Notes under the pieces: generated by a model
Seen by the model: only the letters and a program-made list of their open reading frames with translations
Told to the model about the DNA's origin: nothing
Database searches by the model: none
Assembly: GCF_003208655.1 (NCBI RefSeq)
Contig: NZ_QKLU01000009.1
Span: 244,848 to 308,847, forward strand
DNA from: Pedobacter nutrimenti
Lineage (GTDB): Bacteria; Bacteroidota; Bacteroidia; Sphingobacteriales; Sphingobacteriaceae
Direction of reading: 5' to 3'
Length of the DNA stretch: 64,000 nt
Shown here: positions 1 through 7,800 of the stretch, piece by piece
Position numbering within the stretch: the first letter of the stretch is position 1
Layout: each line of letters begins with the position of its first letter
Program-made: the position numbers and the translations under genes

Positions 1-646
1 AAGTATCCAGGTGCTGGTGCTGGTGCAACAGCTGCATGGCAAAATAATCCCGATCAGAAGAAAGTACCGATTTTGCCTTTGAGACTGCCTCAGGTGCAAG
101 GGCATGCATATCGGCGCCCGCAACCTGTGTTGGAACAGATGTACGGTTCCCAATGGCCAATTTCAACTGGTCAAGGCCTGCATTGGCCCTGGCCGAAATG
201 GCCACCACTTGTACGCCCAATCTTTCCGACAGCAGGTCAACGTCGACTTCAATCCCTTCTTTGCGGGCCATATCGGTCATATTAAGCGCCAGAATAACCG
301 GAAGGCCTAAATCTGCTACCTGGGTATACAGCAGCAGGTTTCGTCTCAGATTGGTTGCATCAGCCACCAAAATGATTAAATCAGGATGGCTTGGATTTTT
401 TTGATCTGCAAGCACCTGAAAAACAATACTTTCATCCTTACTTTTTGGGTAAAGACTATAGGTACCCGGTAAATCGATAACGGTTGCCTGTTTCCCATCA
501 GGCAGTTTACAATAACCTGTTTTTTTATCGACCGTAATTCCAGGAAAATTTCCTATTTTCTGGTTTAAACCGGTCAATAAATTAAAAAGTGTTGATTTTC
601 CTGTATTGGGGTTTCCAACCAGGGCTATTTTCAGATCAGAAGCCAA
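1..646 (-). CDS. feoB: FeoB, ferrous iron transporter GTPase (N-terminal 215 residues, cut by window edge)
   Basis: This is the N-terminal G domain of the inner-membrane Fe(II) transporter FeoB. Translating the minus strand gives the GTPase motifs in order: G1 GNPNTGKST near residue 11, switch region NFPGITVD, G3 DLPGTYSL and G4 NMTD. The membrane-spanning part lies beyond the left edge. No ATG is available: the frame runs back into the feoA stop codon (TAA at 650-652), then GGT, then TTG. The TTG at 644-646 gives MASDLKIALVGNPNTGKS, which matches the usual FeoB N-terminus, so I take it as the start. feoB follows feoA with only 3 nt between stop and start, so the two are surely cotranscribed and probably translationally coupled. 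Family assignment is firm; the start codon is inferred. Confidence 0.95.
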   Translation of the reverse strand, partial: MASDLKIALVGNPNTGKSTLFNLLTGLNQKIGNFPGITVDKKTGYCKLPDGKQATVIDLPGTYSLYPKSKDESIVFQVLADQKNPSHPDLIILVADATNLRRNLLLYTQVADLGLPVILALNMTDMARKEGIEVDVDLLSERLGVQVVAISARANAGLDQLKLAIGNRTSVPTQVAGADMHALAPEAVSKAKSVLSSDRDYFAMQLLHQHQHLDT

Positions 647-649
647 ACC

Positions 650-865
650 TTATTGAATTATAATAACAGATGCTTCATTTTTACGTAAACAAAGCTGATA
701 ACCCGCAACCCTGATTGCCATAGGGTCCCCAAGTGGCGCAAAACGTTCCACCTCAACGACCTCACCAGGCAAACAACCCATTTCCATAAGCTTTACAGAC
801 ATCTCAAGATCTGTAAATGCGACAATAGTTCCCCGTTCTCCTTGACTTAATTGCGATAGTTTCAT
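650..865 (-). CDS. feoA: FeoA, SH3-like partner of the ferrous iron transporter
   Basis: A 70-residue cytoplasmic protein of the FeoA family, a small SH3-like fold thought to modulate FeoB. The sequence shows the typical family pattern: LSQLSQGERGTIVAF, then a central MGCLPGEVVEV and a C-terminal PMAIRVAGYQLCLRKNEA. Length is normal for a stand-alone FeoA. It lies directly upstream of feoB in the same reading frame, divided only by its own TAA and one GGT codon. Some other Bacteroidota carry FeoA and FeoB as one fused protein, so this arrangement is one stop codon away from the fusion. An outer-membrane barrel gene ends upstream with a 62-nt gap. Confidence 0.93.
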   Translation of the reverse strand: MKLSQLSQGERGTIVAFTDLEMSVKLMEMGCLPGEVVEVERFAPLGDPMAIRVAGYQLCLRKNEASVIIIQ

Positions 866-927
866 TATCCTGAATTAGGACGGCAATTTAGTCTTTATCT
901 ATAATAATTCCAAATAAAGAATCAATA

Positions 928-3732
928 TTACATCCTCATCCGCATTCCTCCACGGCCACCAGGTCCTCTCATATCGCCCGGAATGTTTTTACCACCCATA
1001 CGGTTCAGGGAATAAGTGAAGGAAACCATGTAATAACGTTTCAACACATTATAATTCAAATCGGTAATGGTGTTGTTGGTAGAAGTCCTGCTGATGCCCT
1101 GATTTTGATTCAGTAAGTCGTTGACTGCAAATTTCAGGGTACCCCTGTTTTTAAAGAACTGTTTGCTCAGGTAAGGATTAATCAGTGTATAGTGGCTGTC
1201 GAATCCAGCCCCTCTTCCGGTATTCTGAAAATAATCTACATTGACCGCCAGTCTGATTTCTGCAGGGAAAAGATAACTGGCATCTACAGTTGGATTTAAA
1301 GTGTAATAGGTTGTATTGGCACTTGGCTGGGCAGAATAAGTGGAACGGTATAGTGTTCCGGTAATCCCTACTGTAAAATCAAATTTATCATAATTGGAAA
1401 CCAGTTTATATCCATTGGTCAGGCTAAAGTTGTTGGACACATTTTTCAGGGAATTGGTAAAGTTTACTCCTCTGGCATAAGAAGTACTCAGGTTAATGTT
1501 CAGGTTTAGTTTATTACCAGGAATCAATGGAATTCCGCTAAAGGCACCACCATTGATCTGGTATACGCCATTCACATTGACCGGAAGCACAGCCAGTTTG
1601 CCATTTTTAGTGCTATCGGGATCATTAACAATTAAATGACTGTCGTTGGCAAAGGCATTGAAAGTCTGGCTGGCATTCATAAAGATAAACAGGGAACGAT
1701 AGTGCGCAAAATCAAAGTTGTTGTAAAAAACACTCAGGTTATTGGTAAAAGAGGGCTTTAAATTTGGATTACCAATAGGGTAACTTTGTGTATTTGAGTT
1801 ATCTGGAATCGGCTGGATCTGGGTAATGCTTGGCTGTTGGGTCGTTCCACGATAATTGATCCTTAAACGTTTACTGTTGCTGAAAGTGTATCTGAATTGT
1901 GCGCTTGGTGTCAGGTTATAAAAATTTTGTTTAAAAGCGTAACCGGTGCTGATGTTATCATTTTCGCGACTGGTATTCTGCACCGCAAGCCCGGCATTCA
2001 TGGTATACTTTTTACCGGTTTTATTAAAACTAAAACCTAGTGCATTTGTAAAAGTTGTGTTTTTATAAGTGTTGCTATAGGTATTGTCAATGATGTCATA
2101 CTCGGAGGTAACCGGGTTAAAGTTATACGTGAAACGTTCAGACTTGTCATAATTATAGGTGTTCTGGTAGTTCAGTTCCAGGCTTAGCGTTTTTGACAAA
2201 GGTTCGGTATATACCAAACGGGCAATGTTTGCAATAGAATTTGCCTTCTGGTCATTAAACTGATTGGTCACACGCTGGGAAGCGACTCCGCCAGTAGTGG
2301 TATTTTCCAGGATATCATTATAATTATCAGATTTATTATCATTGACACTGGTGTTCACATTCAGGGACATGGTACGTCCTCTGCGAAGGAATTTTCTACG
2401 CAACAAGATATTATTGCTTAATGTCGGTGAGGTAGATTTTGTCGTAAAGGTTTGTTTACCTATGGTCTGCGAATTTGCATAAGTATTGGTGTAATTGCTG
2501 CCCTGATCCAGATCGGTTTCCGTGTAACTCAGGTTTGGTTGTATTTTGATGGACGTTGCAGAGTCTATTTTTGTGTCAATCATCAGATTAAGCCTGTGAT
2601 TTAATTTTTTCGTGGTACTCAGCAGGTCATTGCCAAAAGTAGTCTGGGTATTTCCCAAAAGGTTTTGGGTTAAACTGTTCTGATCATTGAAAAGAGAGGT
2701 TTTATTAAAAAAGTAACTGGCATTAACCTGGGTCTGATTTTTAAACTGGTTCGCATAATTAAAACCAAGGGCATTGGTAGTTGTAATTCCGGATGGCGTA
2801 GAAGAACTTCCTCCACTGAGCTGCATCATCCGGCCTCCGCCTCCGCCACCGCCGCCGCCGGTCACACCTCCACCAAAATTCTGTTTATTGACATTGTTAA
2901 ACTGCCCTACCACAGACATTTGTTCTTCACCTTTAAATTTGTTGACATTCAGGTTCACGTCGTAACGGTCATCGGAACCATAACCGGCAGAACTGTTTCC
3001 AAAAATTCCATTTTTGCGGTCTTTTTTGGTGGTGATGTTAATCACCTTCTCCCGGTTACCATCATCCACCCCTGTAAACTGGGACTGATCGGACATTTGG
3101 TCAATGACCTGAATTTTATCGATCATATCTGCCGGCAAATTTTTAGTTGCCAGCAAAGGATCATTTCCAAAAAATTCTTTCCCGTCCACTTTAACTTTGG
3201 TGACGGTTTCTCCCTGCGCCTTAACAGTACCATCTTTAGCCACTTCAACCCCAGGTAACTTTTTCAAAACATCTTCCACCACCGCGTTTTCCCTGACCTT
3301 AAAAGAGGAGGCGTTAAACTCAATGGTATCTTTTTTGACCACAACAGGGGGTGCTTCCCCTTTAATTTCTACGGTTTTCAGGTCGACACCTTCATTTGCC
3401 ATAGCAACACTTCCCAGATCTACGGTCTGGCCTGTGGCAACAGTAAAATCTTTGGTTATATTTTTTAAGCCGAGATAAGCGACATAAAGACGATAATTGC
3501 CTGCAGACAGACCTTTGATTTCAAAACTGCCATCTTTGTCTGTATTGCTTGTACCCACAACACTGGAGTCCTTTAAACTTTTTACTGCTACAGTGGCATA
3601 GTCTATCGGCTGCTTGTCTTTCGTATTTACTACTTTTCCTTTTACAGATCCGTTTTTTGTTTGAGCCATTGTAAAAGAACTCATCAGCATCAGTACAAAA
3701 AGGATCAATCCCTGCGTTAAATTTTTAGTCAT
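928..3732 (-). CDS. Outer-membrane beta-barrel protein with CarboxypepD_reg domain (TonB-receptor-like)
   Basis: A 934-residue secreted outer-membrane protein. It has a signal peptide (residues 1-24, ending TMAQ), then a carboxypeptidase-D regulatory-like Ig domain (about 27-110). A plug-like segment follows (about 145-240) with VEDVLKKLPGVEV and VDGKEFFGND. The rest is a long beta-barrel region rich in aromatic and Asn/Thr residues. This matches the Bacteroidota outer_membrane_beta-barrel_3 (OMP_b-brl_3) group, relatives of TonB-dependent receptors. A run of about nine glycines sits near residues 290-300 after the plug, and the C-terminus is Gly/Arg/Met rich (GPGGRGGMRMRM). The substrate cannot be read from sequence. 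The position just upstream of feoAB hints at iron, but that is inference. It may share a transcript with feoA. Confidence 0.85.
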   Translation of the reverse strand: MTKNLTQGLILFVLMLMSSFTMAQTKNGSVKGKVVNTKDKQPIDYATVAVKSLKDSSVVGTSNTDKDGSFEIKGLSAGNYRLYVAYLGLKNITKDFTVATGQTVDLGSVAMANEGVDLKTVEIKGEAPPVVVKKDTIEFNASSFKVRENAVVEDVLKKLPGVEVAKDGTVKAQGETVTKVKVDGKEFFGNDPLLATKNLPADMIDKIQVIDQMSDQSQFTGVDDGNREKVINITTKKDRKNGIFGNSSAGYGSDDRYDVNLNVNKFKGEEQMSVVGQFNNVNKQNFGGGVTGGGGGGGGGRMMQLSGGSSSTPSGITTTNALGFNYANQFKNQTQVNASYFFNKTSLFNDQNSLTQNLLGNTQTTFGNDLLSTTKKLNHRLNLMIDTKIDSATSIKIQPNLSYTETDLDQGSNYTNTYANSQTIGKQTFTTKSTSPTLSNNILLRRKFLRRGRTMSLNVNTSVNDNKSDNYNDILENTTTGGVASQRVTNQFNDQKANSIANIARLVYTEPLSKTLSLELNYQNTYNYDKSERFTYNFNPVTSEYDIIDNTYSNTYKNTTFTNALGFSFNKTGKKYTMNAGLAVQNTSRENDNISTGYAFKQNFYNLTPSAQFRYTFSNSKRLRINYRGTTQQPSITQIQPIPDNSNTQSYPIGNPNLKPSFTNNLSVFYNNFDFAHYRSLFIFMNASQTFNAFANDSHLIVNDPDSTKNGKLAVLPVNVNGVYQINGGAFSGIPLIPGNKLNLNINLSTSYARGVNFTNSLKNVSNNFSLTNGYKLVSNYDKFDFTVGITGTLYRSTYSAQPSANTTYYTLNPTVDASYLFPAEIRLAVNVDYFQNTGRGAGFDSHYTLINPYLSKQFFKNRGTLKFAVNDLLNQNQGISRTSTNNTITDLNYNVLKRYYMVSFTYSLNRMGGKNIPGDMRGPGGRGGMRMRM

Positions 3733-3871
3733 AAATATAAATATATGTATTTTACCTGATCTGACTATAGAAGCGCGCGATGGATTAGTCAGTGGTGCTG
3801 AATTATGGGTAACAATTTAAATACAAGAACAGATTAGCCCGTTCCTGTAGTAAAAAATGCTAAAAAAGAGC

Positions 3872-4021
3872 TTAAGAATTTAAAATGGTTTTTGTGGTTT
3901 TATAACCACCCAGGGGCAGTGCACTCACTTTGGGGCAACCACAACCAGGTTTAAAAACAGCGCAGCCACTGAGCAGAAAGATGGCCAGCAAGAAGAAGAT
4001 GACGTTAATTTTTCTTTTCAT
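3872..4021 (-). CDS. Small cysteine-rich lipoprotein (49 aa)
   Basis: A 49-codon reading frame starting MKRKINVIFFLLAIF and passing into a clear lipobox LLSGC (Cys20). The predicted mature part is about 30 residues and contains GCGCPK, so three Cys lie close together after the lipidated one. The start ATG (4019-4021) overlaps the 3' end of the vanZ-like gene by 17 nt in another frame, which is typical of a translationally coupled downstream gene. I do not recognise a family. The lipoprotein signal and the overlap with its neighbour support it as a real gene; the function is unknown. Confidence 0.65.
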   Translation of the reverse strand: MKRKINVIFFLLAIFLLSGCAVFKPGCGCPKVSALPLGGYKTTKTILNS

Positions 4022-4412
4022 TATAATCAGATTTATGGAGTAGCACATAACTAAATACCCCCATCAGTACACCAATCATGTCACAGCCAAAGTCCCACCA
4101 TTCAGCAGAACGATAGGGAAAAAATTCAAGCTGGATCAATTCAATTCCTCCGCCCACAAAGGCGGTGATCACCATAATTTTAAAGATCGTCAGCGAACTG
4201 AAAGTATAGTTATGCTGGTGCCGGATTTTACCAAAAAAAAGAAGTACGGTAAGGACAAAAAAGAAACCCAAATGCACCAGTTTGTCAAAACCCTTAAAAA
4301 AAATGCCAGACCCACCTACGGAGTCTGGCATTTTTATACAGCAAAGAATTAAAATAAAAACGGTCCAAACCAGGGCCCAGACCTGATATTTTAATTCTTT
4401 AAAAATATTCAT
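4005..4412 (-). CDS. VanZ-like integral membrane protein
   Basis: A 135-residue membrane protein of the VanZ-like family. It has about four hydrophobic segments (near residues 11-27, 45-60, 75-92 and 110-128). The family signature is visible: a KMP near residues 27-29, FDKLVHLGFFFVLT (residues 43-56) and IELIQLEFFPYRSAEWWDFGCDMIG (split here for length; residues about 91-115). The biochemical role of the family is poorly defined, apart from VanZ in teicoplanin resistance. The gene starts 3 nt after the gcvH stop. Its codons 26-39 also form a perfect intrinsic-terminator hairpin (see separate entry), so full-length transcripts from gcvH may be limited. This position behind gcvH is one I recall as common in Bacteroidota. 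Confidence 0.85.
   Translation of the reverse strand: MNIFKELKYQVWALVWTVFILILCCIKMPDSVGGSGIFFKGFDKLVHLGFFFVLTVLLFFGKIRHQHNYTFSSLTIFKIMVITAFVGGGIELIQLEFFPYRSAEWWDFGCDMIGVLMGVFSYVLLHKSDYNEKKN
4296..4335 (-). terminator. Intrinsic-terminator-like hairpin inside the vanZ-like gene
   Basis: On the minus strand AAAAATGCCAGAC (4335-4323) is followed by an 11-nt loop and the perfect complement GTCTGGCATTTTT (4311-4299), then three more T. The stem is 13 bp and the T tract 8 nt, which is textbook rho-independent form. It lies in frame within codons 26-39 of the vanZ-like gene, about 80-120 nt after the gcvH stop. The plus strand also shows a T tract, so it could act in both directions. The shape is certain; function as a terminator is inferred. 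Confidence 0.6.
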
Positions 4413-4415
4413 AAA

Positions 4416-4796
4416 CTAAGCGCCAACTAAAGTTTTGTAAGCAGCAGCATCCAGTAAAGCATCTACAGCAGCAGCATCAGTTAAAGTTACTTTAACCATC
4501 CATCCTTCTCCGTAAGGATCAGAATTTACCAGTTCAGGATTATCATTTAAAGCAGCATTCACTTCTGTTACTGTACCAGTTACAGGCATAAAAAGGTCAG
4601 AAACTGTTTTTACAGCTTCTACAGTACCGAAAACATCGTCTTGTTTTACCTCATCCCCTACGGTATTGATGTCAATATAAACGATATCACCCAGCTCACG
4701 TTGTGCAAAATCGGTAATACCAACATAAGCTTCATTGCCTTCCACTCTGACCCACTCGTGGTCTTTAGTGTATTTTAATTCTGATGGAAAATTCAT
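4416..4796 (-). CDS. gcvH: Glycine cleavage system H protein
   Basis: A 126-residue lipoyl carrier protein of the glycine cleavage system. It shuttles the aminomethyl intermediate between the P, T and L proteins in the cytoplasm. The lipoylation site is clear: GTVEAVKTVSDL with Lys63. The N-terminal KYTKDHEWVRVEGN and the C-terminal NPYGEGW-like segment (SDPYGEGWMVKV) are typical, and the length is normal. It lies 54 nt after the sprA stop and 3 nt before the vanZ-like gene. A consensus Bacteroidota promoter occupies the gap to sprA, so gcvH probably has its own start of transcription. The other gcv genes are not in the window. Confidence 0.97.
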   Translation of the reverse strand: MNFPSELKYTKDHEWVRVEGNEAYVGITDFAQRELGDIVYIDINTVGDEVKQDDVFGTVEAVKTVSDLFMPVTGTVTEVNAALNDNPELVNSDPYGEGWMVKVTLTDAAAVDALLDAAAYKTLVGA

Positions 4797-4816
4797 TCTT
4801 CTTTTATTTTATGTGT

Positions 4817-4848
4817 CAAAGTTAATTATTCTTGTGTTCTTATACCAA
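4817..4848 (-). promoter_or_regulatory. Predicted gcvH promoter
   Basis: Minus-strand TTGG (4848-4845), a 20-nt spacer and TAACTTTG (4824-4817) fit the Bacteroidota primary-sigma pattern TTTG / TAnnTTTG. The -7 box ends 20 nt before the gcvH ATG. It lies entirely within the sprA-gcvH gap. Confidence 0.55.
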
Positions 4849-4850
4849 CC

Positions 4851-7800
4851 TTAATTCAGGGTAATCCTTAAACTAAAACCAAAATTACTGAAAGAAGTAT
4901 TAAAGGTCTGCGAGGTATAAGGCTTGGTTACATTGGAATCATAAAATAGCTTAACGTTAAATCTTTGATTAAGTATATAATCCACACTTGGTCTTAAGGT
5001 AATATTTTTAGCACCTGAAGATACCTCTGCTTCTGTAACATCTGCCCTGTAAATAACCGTCTTGTTGTCCCTCACCTGTACATCCAGCTTAAAGTCCATG
5101 TTGTTATCCATTTTCAGTTGCTTAAACAAGCCAAAAGGGAACCTGAATTTAGACGTCCTGTAACCCAGTCCGAAAGTCAGGTTATTTTCCGACAACTGTG
5201 CCAGCTGGCTGTTTGCGAGACTTAAACCAAGCAACCTGGTTTTTCCAATTTCAAAGCGGGCCGTAATGTTATTTTTAAGGCGCGTATCAATCCCGATCAG
5301 TGGTGCAAACTGCTCGGCAATGGTCACCTGGGAATATTGATAAAAAGGAAGGAAATTTCCATTTTCATCCCTGCTGTACACATGGCCTTCATTTTCAGCA
5401 TACCTCTGCAGAGAGTTAAAACCATTCACAGAATAAACCGAGCGGTAAGAATGGCTTAAATCTACAGATTTGAAATACTCTTCCACTAAAGGAATCCTTG
5501 TCAAGCCGCTATAATTAAGTCTCCAGTTTGGAAGCGGGATCTTGGGAAAAGAGTTCAGGCTTACCGAAGAGGCACTCTTTCCGGTATAAGCGGCAAGAAA
5601 TGCAGAAATCACCACATCCTGTGAGCTCTTATCGTACCCATCTGAAAATCCGCCCGAACCTCCATTGGAGTTTGGATTTTGTACACCCAATCTCTGAGAA
5701 ATCACCTGCCGGTTTGCCATAAACTGGTTAAATAGTTTAGATACCGTGCTGCCATTTCCATCAGAAAATGCCGTTCCGATAGAAATAAAGGAAACACTGT
5801 AATCTCCAGTGGTGGAAGGGCTCAGGTTATTAAAACTATGGGTATTGTCATTGTAACGGAAATTGGTTGAATAATTCAATGTCCGGTTTTTATTTGCTGT
5901 CAGTGTAATCCTGAGGTCTTTGATCGGCTCCAGGGTACTGGTAAAACTCATGTCTTCCCGAAGGGTATTGATGTAAAGTTGCGACTGCAGGGTGTCTGTT
6001 GTGATCCAGCCATTGTTAATGGCCATTTGACGGATGTCCCTTTGACTACCAAACACGAAACCAAGACCCGGGGCACCAGTTGCTCCATCTATACCAAAAA
6101 ACTTGGTCTTAGGCAAGTAGCCAGGTAAAAAGATCCCTTTGGTTTGAGTATAAGCTCCATTAATGGTTTTAATACTTGTTAACAAACCAATCCAGAAATT
6201 TTTGCCTTTCTCCTGATTGGAACTTCTGCGGATAAAGCCAAATTTATTATACAGGCTCGCTAAATTCAAAGTCGGGTTAAGCTGGATTGTCCTGGAGTTC
6301 TGAATGGTATTTCCCAGGTTAATGTTCGGGTCCCTTAAGGTGGCCAGCGGTTCGGTTTGCCAGTTAAAATTGGTTCCGTAACGGGTGGCCACATTTACCC
6401 AGTCCAGACCAGGTATTTTATTGATCGGCAAAGCATAAGTAATGTTCAGGTTATGGGTATAATCTGTTGTTCTGCCCAAACGCAGCAGGTTCTGCCATAC
6501 CGTATCTCTTTTCAGCCCGTTCACCCTACCATTAGGCTCATCAACAATAGAGTAGTTGGTGGCATCAAAATCAAGCGTCAGTGAACGCGTCAGGTTCCAG
6601 GAAATGCCATACACCCTGGTGATCAGGAAATTTTTATTGTATGTCGTATTAATTGGTATTCCATTTACAGGGCTGTTGTCCCGCAGGCTGTTCTCGGAAT
6701 AATAACGGTCTACATCTATCCTGAAATTGATCGCACTCGGAAGAATACTAAAATTCACATCCTTCAATAAGGCAAGGGTATTGGATTTGATCAGTTTGTC
6801 AAAAGGGGTAATCACTTTTGATGGCCCGGAATAATTATAGGCCAGTGAAGCCCTGTAGGTTTTCTGAATGGCATTCTCGGTTATAAAATCCCGGTGCGAA
6901 TAACTGGTATAGGCATAGCTGGCACTAAGGTTTTCCACATCCCAGAGCTTTGGTTTTTTATTTGGATCGGTCCGTTCTTTATGGACATTGGTAAAATTAA
7001 TGCTGTTCCGGGTGGTATAATCCTGTGCATAGTTCAGGATGGCTTTTTTCTCTTCTTTGGTTGTATTTTCCAATGATTTTTTCAACTCAATATCTGGTTT
7101 CAAAGGATCGTACTGAGGGGTGCTCACCTGATTGGAATAGCTGATGAACATCGGTACTTTTATACCTGTTTTCTGAGGAAAAAACTTACCCAGCTCTATA
7201 CTGGAAGAAATATCAAAAAACACATTATCTGCCCGGTTCCGTTCACTGACCCTTTTTTCCAGGGAACCAAAACCGATGGTCGATTTACTGCCGGAAATGT
7301 TCACATCAGCAAAATCTGCCAGCTTCGCATTAAGCCTTGCCGTCGCGGCCCAACCTCCTCTTTCATCAAATTCGGTTAAACGCAATTCATTAAACCAAAG
7401 CATTGCTGTTTTATCCAGGCCATCATCTGCCCCCGGATTGGCCAGGTTCCTCTTCGGGTTTTTAACCCCGAGCATATATACCCGCACTTTACTCATATCG
7501 GGCTGACCCTTGATAATCACTTTGTTTTTTCCATCAATATATTCATAGGGAATATTCGGTGGCCAAAGCTGACCACCAGGAAGAGTTGCCTTATTACGGG
7601 CCAGTTTGGCTTTCTGGAAAAGCTCCAGCTGGATGTCCATTTTATTCTGATCCGGCCAAATGGCATAAGGGTTATTTGTTCCTGGTTGGGTAACCACGAG
7701 CGGCATATTGTACTCATAATAATTGTCCTGGTTATCTGTCCCGATTCTTAAAAAGGCACTTAGGTCGTAGTCTTTAACCACTGAATTGTCAATGGCCTCC

